Below, one piece after another: positions 1 to 6,279 of a DNA stretch of 64,000 nucleotides. Each line of letters begins with the position of its first letter. Position 1 is the stretch's first letter. Source of the stretch: Pseudomonas peli (GTDB taxonomy: Bacteria > Pseudomonadota > Gammaproteobacteria > Pseudomonadales > Pseudomonadaceae); the NCBI RefSeq assembly GCF_900099645.1, contig NZ_FMTL01000002.1, forward strand, positions 684,334-748,333. Direction: 5' to 3'. The notes beneath the pieces were generated by a model, which saw only the letters and a list, made by a program, of their open reading frames with translations, was not told where the DNA came from and ran no database searches. A program made the translations under genes and the position numbers.

Positions 1-213
1 TTCCTTGCGTGCGGCGATCAGCAGGAAATCCCCGCTGACGTGTACCAGCGGTGCATCGCCGCCTTTGCCGAAGGGCGCGATAAAACCGTAGGTGCTGAGT
101 TCCTGACTGGCGCACGAGCGGGCCGGTTTGGCTGAGAGGGCCGTTTCAAGTGCCTCGGCATCAAACGGGATGTCCTGGGTGAGGCGATAAACCAGCAGGT
201 TACGAAACCACAT
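1..213 (-). CDS. rdgC: Recombination-associated protein RdgC, N-terminal part
   Basis: Only the first 71 codons lie in the window; the rest runs off the left edge. The protein starts [13 protein letters not shown] and continues with [20 protein letters not shown], which I recognise as the conserved N-terminus of RdgC. RdgC is a ring-shaped DNA-binding protein of the nucleoid that modulates RecA and is linked to replication-fork restart. An in-frame ATG lies six codons upstream at 231, but the family begins at MWF, so 213 is chosen. A GGAG lies about 12 bases upstream of it. It diverges from the tRNA genes to its right. Confidence 0.9.
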   Translation of the reverse strand, partial: MWFRNLLVYRLTQDIPFDAEALETALSAKPARSCASQELSTYGFIAPFGKGGDAPLVHVSGDFLLIAARKE

Positions 214-429
214 AAGAGGGTGTATCTCCATTAACAGACCCGCCGGCAGCGGCAGGTATCACAAGTCGTCAGTACCCTATGCGGGTGCTGTTTCAGGTTG
301 GCCGAAGCGGTATGACCCGTTGCACAACCTGTGCGTTGCATTCGGGGCGCATTATTCCCCCGAGCGGTGCCTGAGGCCAAGTCTGCGCTAAGCCTTTGCT
401 GCATCAATAAAAAATTTTAAAAACAGTGC

Positions 430-458
430 TTGCCAAGGTGTCGATGGCTCTCTAGAAT
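430..458 (+). promoter_or_regulatory. Sigma-70 type promoter of the tRNA-Val/tRNA-Asp unit
   Basis: TTGCCA at 430-435 and TAGAAT at 453-458 are separated by exactly 17 bases, close to the sigma-70 consensus. The predicted start is near 465, about 15 bases before tRNA-Val, as usual for tRNA promoters. The rest of the 214-479 gap shows no gene; it must also hold the leftward rdgC promoter. Confidence 0.75.
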
Positions 459-479
459 GCGCCCCACTTCGAGAGTGAA

Positions 480-555
480 GGGTGATTAGCTCAGCTGGGA
501 GAGCATCTGCCTTACAAGCAGAGGGTCGGCGGTTCGATCCCGTCATCACCCACCA
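480..555 (+). tRNA. tRNA-Val (anticodon TAC)
   Basis: 76 bases fold as a tRNA. The acceptor stem GGGTGAT (480-486) pairs with ATCACCC (545-551), followed by discriminator A and an encoded CCA (553-555). The anticodon arm CTGCC-TTACAAG-CAG presents TAC, reading valine codons GUA/GUG/GUU. The T-loop GGTTCGATCCC is canonical. It shares a transcript with the tRNA-Asp that starts 21 bases downstream. Confidence 0.97.
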
Positions 556-576
556 ACTCGCTTTTTGAAGTTACGC

Positions 577-653
577 GCAGCGGTAGTTCAGTCGGTTAGA
601 ATACCGGCCTGTCACGCCGGGGGTCGCGGGTTCGAGTCCCGTCCGCTGCGCCA
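577..653 (+). tRNA. tRNA-Asp (anticodon GTC)
   Basis: 77 bases with acceptor stem GCAGCGG (577-583) paired to CCGCTGC (643-649), discriminator G and encoded CCA (651-653). The anticodon loop CCTGTCACG gives GTC for aspartate, and discriminator G plus GUC are the expected AspRS identity elements. The second acceptor pair is C-G; from memory the commoner form of this tRNA begins GGAGCGG with a matching swap at the 3' side. Confidence 0.97.
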
Positions 654-843
654 TTTTTATTCTCGCTTCATCCCCTCTGTGACATATCGCAATACCTCGC
701 AAAATCCTTTCTGAATAATCAGCTAAACATCTGAACTTATACGCATTTTCTGTCTCCTAACACGGTAGCCAGTGATCGCGGCAGCCTGCTAAGCTCGCGC
801 TTTCACACCATTTGCCCTAGGGCGCACCGGACAAGGAACAAGC

Positions 844-1551
844 ATGAAACAGCATCGTTTAGCAGCGGCGGTCGCCCTGGTAGGTTTGGTTCTCGCAGGT
901 TGCGATTCGCAAACCAGCGAAATCACCCTGGAAACCCCAGCACAGAAAGCGTCCTACGGTATCGGCCTGAACATGGGCAAGAGCCTGGCTCAGGAAGGCA
1001 TGGATGACCTGGATTCCAACGCCGTTGCTCAAGGCATCGAAGACGCCATTGGCAAGAAAGAACAGCGCCTGAAAGACGAAGAGCTGATCGAAGCCTTTGC
1101 CTTCCTGCAAAAACGTGCCGAAGAGCGCATGGTTACTCTGAACGAAGAGTCGGCCAAAGCTGGCAAGAAGTTCCTGGAAGACAACGCCAAGCGTGAAGGC
1201 GTGACCACCACCGCTTCCGGCCTGCAGTACGAAGTTGTGAAAAAGGCCGACGGCGCTCAGCCGAAAGCCACTGACGTGGTGACTGTTCACTACGAAGGCA
1301 AGTTGACCGATGGCAGTGTGTTCGACAGCTCGGTTGAGCGTGGCAGCCCGATTGATCTGCCGGTTAACGGCGTGATCCCGGGTTGGGTTGAAGGCCTGCA
1401 GCTGATGCATGTTGGCGAGAAGTACAAGCTGTACATCCCAAGCGAGCTGGCATACGGCGAGCAGAGCCCGACTCCGGCCATTCCAGCCAACTCGGTGCTG
1501 GTGTTTGATCTGGAGCTGATTGCGATCAAAGACGCCGCCGCTCAAGAGTAA
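844..1551 (+). CDS. FKBP-type peptidyl-prolyl isomerase, lipoprotein
   Basis: 235 residues. The N-terminus MKQHRLAAAVALVGLVLAGC is a lipoprotein signal with lipobox LAGC, so the mature protein should be lipidated at Cys20 and anchored in the periplasm. Residues about 30-120 match the helical FKBP_N dimerisation domain (KASYGIGLNMGKSL), and 130-230 the FK506-binding isomerase domain (VHYEGKLTDGSVFDSS, IPGWVEGLQLMHVGEK, IPANSVLVFDLELI). The expected role is proline cis-trans isomerisation or chaperone action on exported proteins. CAAGGAACAAGC precedes the ATG and a strong terminator follows. It is close to FkpA/FklB; I do not assign a symbol. Confidence 0.9.
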   Translation: MKQHRLAAAVALVGLVLAGCDSQTSEITLETPAQKASYGIGLNMGKSLAQEGMDDLDSNAVAQGIEDAIGKKEQRLKDEELIEAFAFLQKRAEERMVTLNEESAKAGKKFLEDNAKREGVTTTASGLQYEVVKKADGAQPKATDVVTVHYEGKLTDGSVFDSSVERGSPIDLPVNGVIPGWVEGLQLMHVGEKYKLYIPSELAYGEQSPTPAIPANSVLVFDLELIAIKDAAAQE

Positions 1552-1567
1552 TTTTCAGCGTTTCCTG

Positions 1568-1603
1568 ACAACGCCCCGTCTCGACGGGGCGTTGTCGTTT
1601 CTA
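1568..1603 (+). terminator. Rho-independent terminator of the FKBP gene
   Basis: A perfect 12-bp stem, ACAACGCCCCGT (1568-1579) with ACGGGGCGTTGT (1584-1595), loop CTCG, followed by CGTTTCT. It starts 16 bases after the FKBP stop codon. The T-run is short but the stem is very stable. Confidence 0.8.
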
Positions 1604-1852
1604 CAGGCTGCTTCGGCACTTTTCGCTTGACTGGAGTGTCTCAGTGGGTGTGTGAAGTGGGGGTGGTGTTACGGTTATGCACATTTCTAAAATCAGCCGT
1701 GACGGATTAGGGTAACTTTCTTGCAGAAACCCTTTGCCATTTTTAACTTATTGATTTATATGATTTTTTACTGTGTGGGCAAAAAATGTTCGATCTATGG
1801 CGAGGCCGCATGGGCTGGGCGTTTGCCAGGGTTATCGAGAAACTGTTCACAA

Positions 1853-1879
1853 GGTTATCCACAGCTTTAGTGGATAACC
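1853..1879. promoter_or_regulatory. Inverted pair of DnaA-box-like sequences
   Basis: GGTTATCCAC (1853-1862) and GTGGATAACC (1870-1879) form a perfect 10-bp inverted repeat around 7 bases. The first arm extends to TTATCCACA, the consensus DnaA box; the opposite arm reads TTATCCACT on the minus strand, one mismatch. It lies 41-68 bases before the DUF1232 gene in the roughly 320-base gap 1601-1920, which otherwise contains an AT-rich stretch (1740-1790) and no convincing gene. Confidence 0.5.
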
Positions 1880-1920
1880 ATGGCCAGCCCAGCCCGTGCG
1901 CGGGTTGCCGGGAGAAAGCG

Positions 1921-2376
1921 ATGAAAGCACCGAAGAATTTCGCGCGTTACCAGTTTTTAGCCAAGCGTTTCCTCAAGCTTGGACGGTTACCGGCATTGCT
2001 ATTATCCGTCGCTCGAAAGCGTGAAAAACTTGGCAGCGGCTTTGCGGAATTGGCCGATCAGCTGAAATTGCTGCAGGCGCTTTGCCTGGCTTGGTGGCGC
2101 GGTGAGTATCGGGCCATCGACTCGCGTGCCTTAATGGCCGTGGTCGCGGCTTTGGTGTACTTCGTGACGCCGCTGGACGCCATGCCTGACTGGTTGTTTG
2201 GCATTGGCCTGGTTGATGATTTGGCAGTGCTGGCCTGGGTGTTGCGTACTTGGCAGGAAGAGTTGAACGCATTTCAGCAATGGCGGGCGAGTCAGGCGCC
2301 AGAAATGCTGCGGGTCGTTGAGCGGTTACCGGCGGTGGACGAGTCACAGGCACCGCTGCAAGGCCGCGTAGAGTAG
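1921..2376 (+). CDS. DUF1232 (YkvA-family) membrane-associated protein
   Basis: 151 residues from ATG 1921, which is preceded by GGGAGAAAGCG. An in-frame ATG at 1786 would add 45 residues read through the DnaA-box palindrome and is less likely. The core ALMAVVAALVYFVTPLDAMP (about residues 72-91) followed by DWLFGIGLVDDLAVLAWVL is the typical DUF1232 signature: a hydrophobic hairpin with the YxxxPxDxxPD-type turn and conserved DD. The function of the family is unknown; it is usually treated as a small membrane-associated protein. The gene converges on the binding-protein gene at 2395. Confidence 0.75.
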   Translation: MKAPKNFARYQFLAKRFLKLGRLPALLLSVARKREKLGSGFAELADQLKLLQALCLAWWRGEYRAIDSRALMAVVAALVYFVTPLDAMPDWLFGIGLVDDLAVLAWVLRTWQEELNAFQQWRASQAPEMLRVVERLPAVDESQAPLQGRVE

Positions 2377-2394
2377 GAGTAGAGGGGTGATGCT

Positions 2395-3132
2395 TTAGAT
2401 GTCGTTGAGCATGTGCTTGATCAGGCCTTGATCGCGCAGGCGCAGCAACGTGCTGTCCATGGCTTCGTCGCTCACGGGCAATTGCGGGCTATAGGTGCAG
2501 TACATCTCATAGCGCTCGATCACCCAAGGGTTTATTTGCAGTGGTGTATCCGGGTGTTTGGCCATTTCGAAGCGCAGTGAGCGGCGCATGTCGATGATCG
2601 CGTCCAGCCGCTGCTTACGCAGCAGGTTAAGCCCTGCTCTGTGGTCGCGAAGATCCTGGCGGATGATCTGCTTACTGGCAAATGCTTGCATGAGCTCATT
2701 GTTGTAGACGTAACCCAGCTGGGTTCCGACAGTTTTACCGTGGAGTTCTTGCAGGCCGGTGATTGGCGCGTGTTCACGGTGCAACAGCAGCACGTCCTCT
2801 TCGCTGTAGAGTGGGGCTGACCAGTGATAGCGCTCCGGTTTGTCTATCCATTGCGGGTTACTGTTGCAGATCACATGGATACGCCCGCGCTGCATAAATT
2901 CATCAATGCGTTTATTTGGCGTTTCGACAAATGCTGCGTCGAAGCCCAGCTGCTGACTGGCCAATTGGCCCAACTGGTAGATGAAGCCACCACGTAGTTG
3001 CTGCTCGTGGACATCGACATAGGGCATGCCATCAGCCGTAGCAAAACCCCAGCGCAGCTCATCTGCGCAGGCCCAGCCACCGCAGCTAATCAACAGTATT
3101 GTTATCAGTGTGCGCAAACCAGCCCCCAGCAA
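2395..3132 (-). CDS. Orphan periplasmic solute-binding protein, family 3
   Basis: 245 residues. The N-terminus is a secretion signal (GLRTLITILLISCGGWACA) with cleavage expected near ADELRWGF. The body resembles family-3 extracellular solute-binding proteins of amino-acid ABC transporters: an opening beta strand plus GFIYQLGQLASQQLGF, then LHGKTVGTQLGYVYNN and LDAIIDMRRSL. No permease or ATPase is adjacent, so it may serve a distant transporter or act as a sensor. There is no in-frame ATG in the right place: the start appears to be TTG (3132) with a weak ribosome site. It diverges from the Xre-type gene. Confidence 0.65.
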   Translation of the reverse strand: MLGAGLRTLITILLISCGGWACADELRWGFATADGMPYVDVHEQQLRGGFIYQLGQLASQQLGFDAAFVETPNKRIDEFMQRGRIHVICNSNPQWIDKPERYHWSAPLYSEEDVLLLHREHAPITGLQELHGKTVGTQLGYVYNNELMQAFASKQIIRQDLRDHRAGLNLLRKQRLDAIIDMRRSLRFEMAKHPDTPLQINPWVIERYEMYCTYSPQLPVSDEAMDSTLLRLRDQGLIKHMLNDI

Positions 3133-3250
3133 CCGCTTGATAACCTGGTGGCAGTATAGATCACGCTCTTTATCGTGCCGGGCTGTTAAGATGGCCGCCT
3201 GTTCTGGAGTTGCCGAGAGTGATGGAAGTGCTCTGCATGGAGGTTTACAG

Positions 3251-3571
3251 ATGAATGTGCAAGTGATCGAGCGCGATGGCCAGCCTGAATATGCAGTGCT
3301 GCCCTGGGCGCAGTATCAGGCTTTGCTGCAGGCTGCTGGACAGGTGCCTAAGGCAGCCGCTGTGGTAGCCGATAGCAACAAGCCGACGTTGGATCAGCTG
3401 GCAGCCTTGCGTGAGGCCAAAGGTATGAGTGCTGAGCAGCTGGCACGCAATGTCGGCATCAGCCCGCATTACCTGGGCATGATCGAGAGCGGCGAACGCC
3501 AGCCCGACGCGGCCATCCAGCGTGCGCTGGCCTGGCATCTTGGTGTCGATGGTTGGGAGGCACAGTCTTGA
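3251..3571 (+). CDS. Xre-family helix-turn-helix protein
   Basis: 106 residues from ATG 3251, with GGAGG 11-15 bases upstream; the open frame reaches further left but without a good start. Residues about 1-45 are an antitoxin-like N-terminus (QPEYAVLPWAQYQALLQAAG). Residues 50-100 form a Cro/C1-type helix-turn-helix (LREAKGMSAEQLARNVGISP, YLGMIESGERQP, RALAWHLGV). It is probably a small DNA-binding regulator. The next gene follows with overlapping start, suggesting an operon of three (3251-4403). A toxin-antitoxin role is possible but the downstream protein is not a recognised toxin. Confidence 0.7.
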   Translation: MNVQVIERDGQPEYAVLPWAQYQALLQAAGQVPKAAAVVADSNKPTLDQLAALREAKGMSAEQLARNVGISPHYLGMIESGERQPDAAIQRALAWHLGVDGWEAQS

Positions 3572-3933
3572 GCGTGAGCATCAGTCGGCAACACTGGCAG
3601 GCGTTGCTCGGCGAGCTTGAAGATGCTCAGCGCCAGCGTCACCTGCTTACCTACCGTGCCTTGATCGAGCGCTTGGCCCTGCCTAGCCCTGCCATGCAGA
3701 CCTTAGCTGCCGCGCTGGAGCATCTGGCGGCACTGGATGCGCGTGCCGAACGTCCTTTGCGCAGTGCGTTGGTGATCAGTCAGGGAGCCAGTCGCTTGCC
3801 GCGTACTGGCTTCTTCGAGTGTGTAAGCCGCTTGGGCCGCTTCAGTGGTGCATCCGATGGCATCGCTGCTGCCTCCTGGCATGCTGCTGAAGTGGCACGT
3901 GTGTTCGAGTTCAGCTACCCGGAAGAGGCCTGA
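3568..3933 (+). CDS. Hypothetical protein, 121 residues
   Basis: I do not recognise a named family. The TTG at 3568 overlaps the previous stop codon and has GGGAGG seven bases upstream, so it is preferred; GTG 3574 and an upstream frame start at 3553 are alternatives. The protein is mostly helical by composition (QHWQALLGELEDAQRQRHLL, LAAALEHLAALDARAE) and ends with RTGFFECVSRLGRFSG and AEVARVFEFSYPEEA. It is soluble, with no signal or membrane segment. It lies between an Xre protein and a Sel1 protein, with both junctions overlapping, so the three are probably translated together. Confidence 0.6.
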   Translation: MSVSISRQHWQALLGELEDAQRQRHLLTYRALIERLALPSPAMQTLAAALEHLAALDARAERPLRSALVISQGASRLPRTGFFECVSRLGRFSGASDGIAAASWHAAEVARVFEFSYPEEA

Positions 3934-4403
3934 TGTTCGGCGCGCTGCGAGCCCGTATCGGCTATCTGATTGCGCGCCGCCTGTTCCACTGGAGCGGGTT
4001 GGTTAAGCAGCCGCAGGCCTGGCGTTGGATGGAAGGGCAGTTTGCGCGCATGGCTGCGTTGGGCGACACCCAGGCGCAAAGTTTCTATGGGCATATCCTG
4101 CTGTTTCGTGGCCAAGGCCTGGGCGCTCGCAACGAGGGTCGACGGTTACTCAGTTTGGCGGCCATGGCTGGCGATGCCAAGGCCGCTTACCAGCTAGGTG
4201 TGTTGAGTCTGTCGGGTGATGCTCAGCAGGCAGCAGATGCCGCCAAGGCTGTTGAATGGTGGACGCTGGCTGCGCAGGCGGGGCACCCAGCTGCGGCTTA
4301 TCGCTTGGCTGAGTTGTACCGCAGCGGTGCGGCGGGTGTTGACGCTGATGCCGTGCAAGCCGAGCATTTCGCGGCGTTATCCAATCGCCTGAGCGGCCTC
4401 TGA
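3933..4403 (+). CDS. Sel1-repeat (SLR) protein
   Basis: 156 residues; the ATG overlaps the preceding TGA (TGATG). Two to three Sel1-like repeats can be seen: GRRLLSLAAMAGDAKAAYQL, AVEWWTLAAQAGHPAAAYRL and a degenerate last one (DADAVQAEHFAALSNRL). Such repeats form alpha-solenoids for protein-protein contact. The N-terminal 30 residues (MFGALRARIGYLIARRLFHW) are basic-hydrophobic and may associate with the membrane; there is no cleavable signal. It converges on the c-di-GMP gene, 21 bases away. Confidence 0.75.
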   Translation: MFGALRARIGYLIARRLFHWSGLVKQPQAWRWMEGQFARMAALGDTQAQSFYGHILLFRGQGLGARNEGRRLLSLAAMAGDAKAAYQLGVLSLSGDAQQAADAAKAVEWWTLAAQAGHPAAAYRLAELYRSGAAGVDADAVQAEHFAALSNRLSGL

Positions 4404-4424
4404 TCCTGCCTCCAGGTACTGCCA

Positions 4425-6185
4425 TCAAGCTGCCGAATCCGCCTGGGTGTCGATGATATGCAGGCTATAGCCCGGCACGGCCTTGGCATGACGCTTGGCC
4501 TCTGAGGCCATTGCCGCCAGCTGGCTTGCATCCAATTGCGCACACTGCTCGGGGTGGACGTGAACGACACCTAGAGACAAAGACAGCAGGGCATATTCCT
4601 GGCGTTTGCCACTGCGATCATGGGCGATAAAGCAGCCTGCATGCAGGTCTTCTTCACGGTAGAAGCGTCGGCACTGGCTCTGGAAATCCTCCAGTAGGCG
4701 ATTGAGCCGCGCGCGCCAGTCCTGCGAGCCAAGTACCAAGAGAAAATCATCACCGCCGATGTGGCCGACAAAGTCCCGCGACGGATCAACTCGGTCATTC
4801 AGGCACTGCGCCAGGCTCAGCAACACCTCATCACCTTTGGCATAGCCGTAGATGTCATTGAACGGCTTGAAGTTGTCGATATCCACATAGCACACCACCA
4901 CTTCACGACACTGTTGCAGCAGACGAGTCAGGCACTGCTGGATCGGCACATTGCCCGGCAGCAAGGTCAGCGGATTGGCATAACGGGCCTGCTGGATTTT
5001 CAGCTCGGTGATCAGCTTGAGAACATCGATCACCCGGCCGAGCCCGATATAGCCGCCGTCCTCAATGATGATGAAGTCTTCTTCGATGCGTTGGCGGGCG
5101 CGGCTGGTGAGCAGGCGGCTGACTTGTTGTAACGACTGGCTGCATTCCACCGCCAGGTAGTCATCACTCATCAGGCGGCTGATCGGTTTGCGGGCGAACA
5201 ACTCGTTGGCGAAGGGTTTGAGCAAGGCTTCGGCCAGCGAGTGACGGTGAACGATACCGACGGGTTGCTGCGCGGGGTTGAGCACTGCCAGCGAGTTCAG
5301 GTTGGCCTGGGCGCGAAACAGTTCCAGCACCTCGCTGGTCGGTGTGCTCAAGGCCACGGCTTGTTGTGTGTTGAGCAGGCCACGCAGGTCGCTGGACTCT
5401 TCGCTGAGTGGGCTGCTGCTGGTGGTGCTAGGCAATAGATTGAGGGCATCACGCGGCGGCTGCTCCTGCGGGCGGCAGAGCAGATAACCTTGCAACAGGT
5501 CGACACCCATTTCCGCGAGCACGGCCAGCTCCTCGGGCAGTTCGATGCCTTCCGCGATGACCTGGGCACGGGAGGCTTTGGCCATTTTCAGGATCGAGCC
5601 GACGAACTCGCGTTTGACCGCATCCTGATGAATGCCGTCGATAAAGTGGCGATCAATCTTTACGTAGTCCGGGCGCAACTCAGACCACAAACGCAGGCTG
5701 GAATAACCGGCGCCAAGGTCATCCAGGGCGATGGAAAAGCCCATGGCGCGGTAGTGGTGCAGTGCGGTGTCGAGCAGAGCGAAATCGTCAGTGGGCGATT
5801 GCTCGGTCAGTTCAATCACCACTTGGCTTGGCGGAATGCCCAGAGTTTGCAACAGTTGTAAGGTGCGCCCCGGTTGGTGTTTGGGTTCCATCAGCGAGTC
5901 GGGCGAGACGTTGAGGAACAGTTTGCCGTCAAGCTTGAGCTGGCTGAATCGCTGGCAGGCATTCTTGCGGCACAGCAACTCCAGTTCGCTCAGGCGGCCT
6001 GCGCTGCGCGCCACAGCGAACAGGTTGATCGGCGAGTGCAGGGCACTGTTGGACGGGCCGCGGCTGAGGGCTTCGTAGCCTAGAATGCGTCGTTCGGAGA
6101 GCGAAAAAATCGGTTGAAATAAGCTGTGCAGGTCGCCATTGGCGAGGATGGAGTCCAACGCGCTGAACTGCTCGGTGACGATCAT
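4425..6185 (-). CDS. EAL-CBS-GGDEF protein (c-di-GMP metabolism)
   Basis: 586 residues from ATG 6185 (AGAGAG upstream); an extension to 6239 is possible but has no signal. Domains in order: EAL phosphodiesterase, residues about 12-250, with RILGYEALSRGP, IELTEQSP, LDDLGAGYSSL and VIAEGIE; a CBS pair, about 275-400, which commonly binds adenine nucleotides; and GGDEF, about 415-580, with HIGGDDFLLVL. EAL-first order with intervening CBS domains is unusual but typical of this Pseudomonas orthologue group. Key catalytic residues look intact in both output domains, so net activity cannot be predicted. It lies downstream of prc, separated by prc's terminator. Confidence 0.9.
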   Translation of the reverse strand: MIVTEQFSALDSILANGDLHSLFQPIFSLSERRILGYEALSRGPSNSALHSPINLFAVARSAGRLSELELLCRKNACQRFSQLKLDGKLFLNVSPDSLMEPKHQPGRTLQLLQTLGIPPSQVVIELTEQSPTDDFALLDTALHHYRAMGFSIALDDLGAGYSSLRLWSELRPDYVKIDRHFIDGIHQDAVKREFVGSILKMAKASRAQVIAEGIELPEELAVLAEMGVDLLQGYLLCRPQEQPPRDALNLLPSTTSSSPLSEESSDLRGLLNTQQAVALSTPTSEVLELFRAQANLNSLAVLNPAQQPVGIVHRHSLAEALLKPFANELFARKPISRLMSDDYLAVECSQSLQQVSRLLTSRARQRIEEDFIIIEDGGYIGLGRVIDVLKLITELKIQQARYANPLTLLPGNVPIQQCLTRLLQQCREVVVCYVDIDNFKPFNDIYGYAKGDEVLLSLAQCLNDRVDPSRDFVGHIGGDDFLLVLGSQDWRARLNRLLEDFQSQCRRFYREEDLHAGCFIAHDRSGKRQEYALLSLSLGVVHVHPEQCAQLDASQLAAMASEAKRHAKAVPGYSLHIIDTQADSAA

Positions 6186-6202
6186 GGCGGCTCTCTGTGC
6201 AT

Positions 6203-6236
6203 AAAAAACGGGGACTGGCATTACTACCAGTCCCCG
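6203..6236 (-). terminator. Rho-independent terminator of prc
   Basis: Read leftward, a perfect 10-bp stem (6227-6236 with 6209-6218, CGGGGACTGG type) is followed by six Ts (6203-6208 on the complement). It lies 44 bases after the prc stop codon and just before the EAL-CBS-GGDEF gene, separating the two. Confidence 0.85.
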
Positions 6237-6279
6237 CATTTCACGACAGTTTGATGACCCTTTGATGACGCTCGCTGTT

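Noticed and set aside
1853..1879. Chromosomal replication origin
   Set aside because: Only two DnaA boxes; no cluster, no AT-rich 13-mers beside them and no dnaA, dnaN, gidA or parAB genes nearby.
1786..1920. N-terminal extension of the DUF1232 protein
   Set aside because: It reads through the DnaA-box palindrome and ends at a good ribosome site before ATG 1921, where family similarity begins.
3251..3933. Toxin-antitoxin pair (Xre protein plus hypothetical)
   Set aside because: The Xre protein has an antitoxin-like look, but its partner matches no toxin family I recognise and the three-gene arrangement with a Sel1 protein is atypical.
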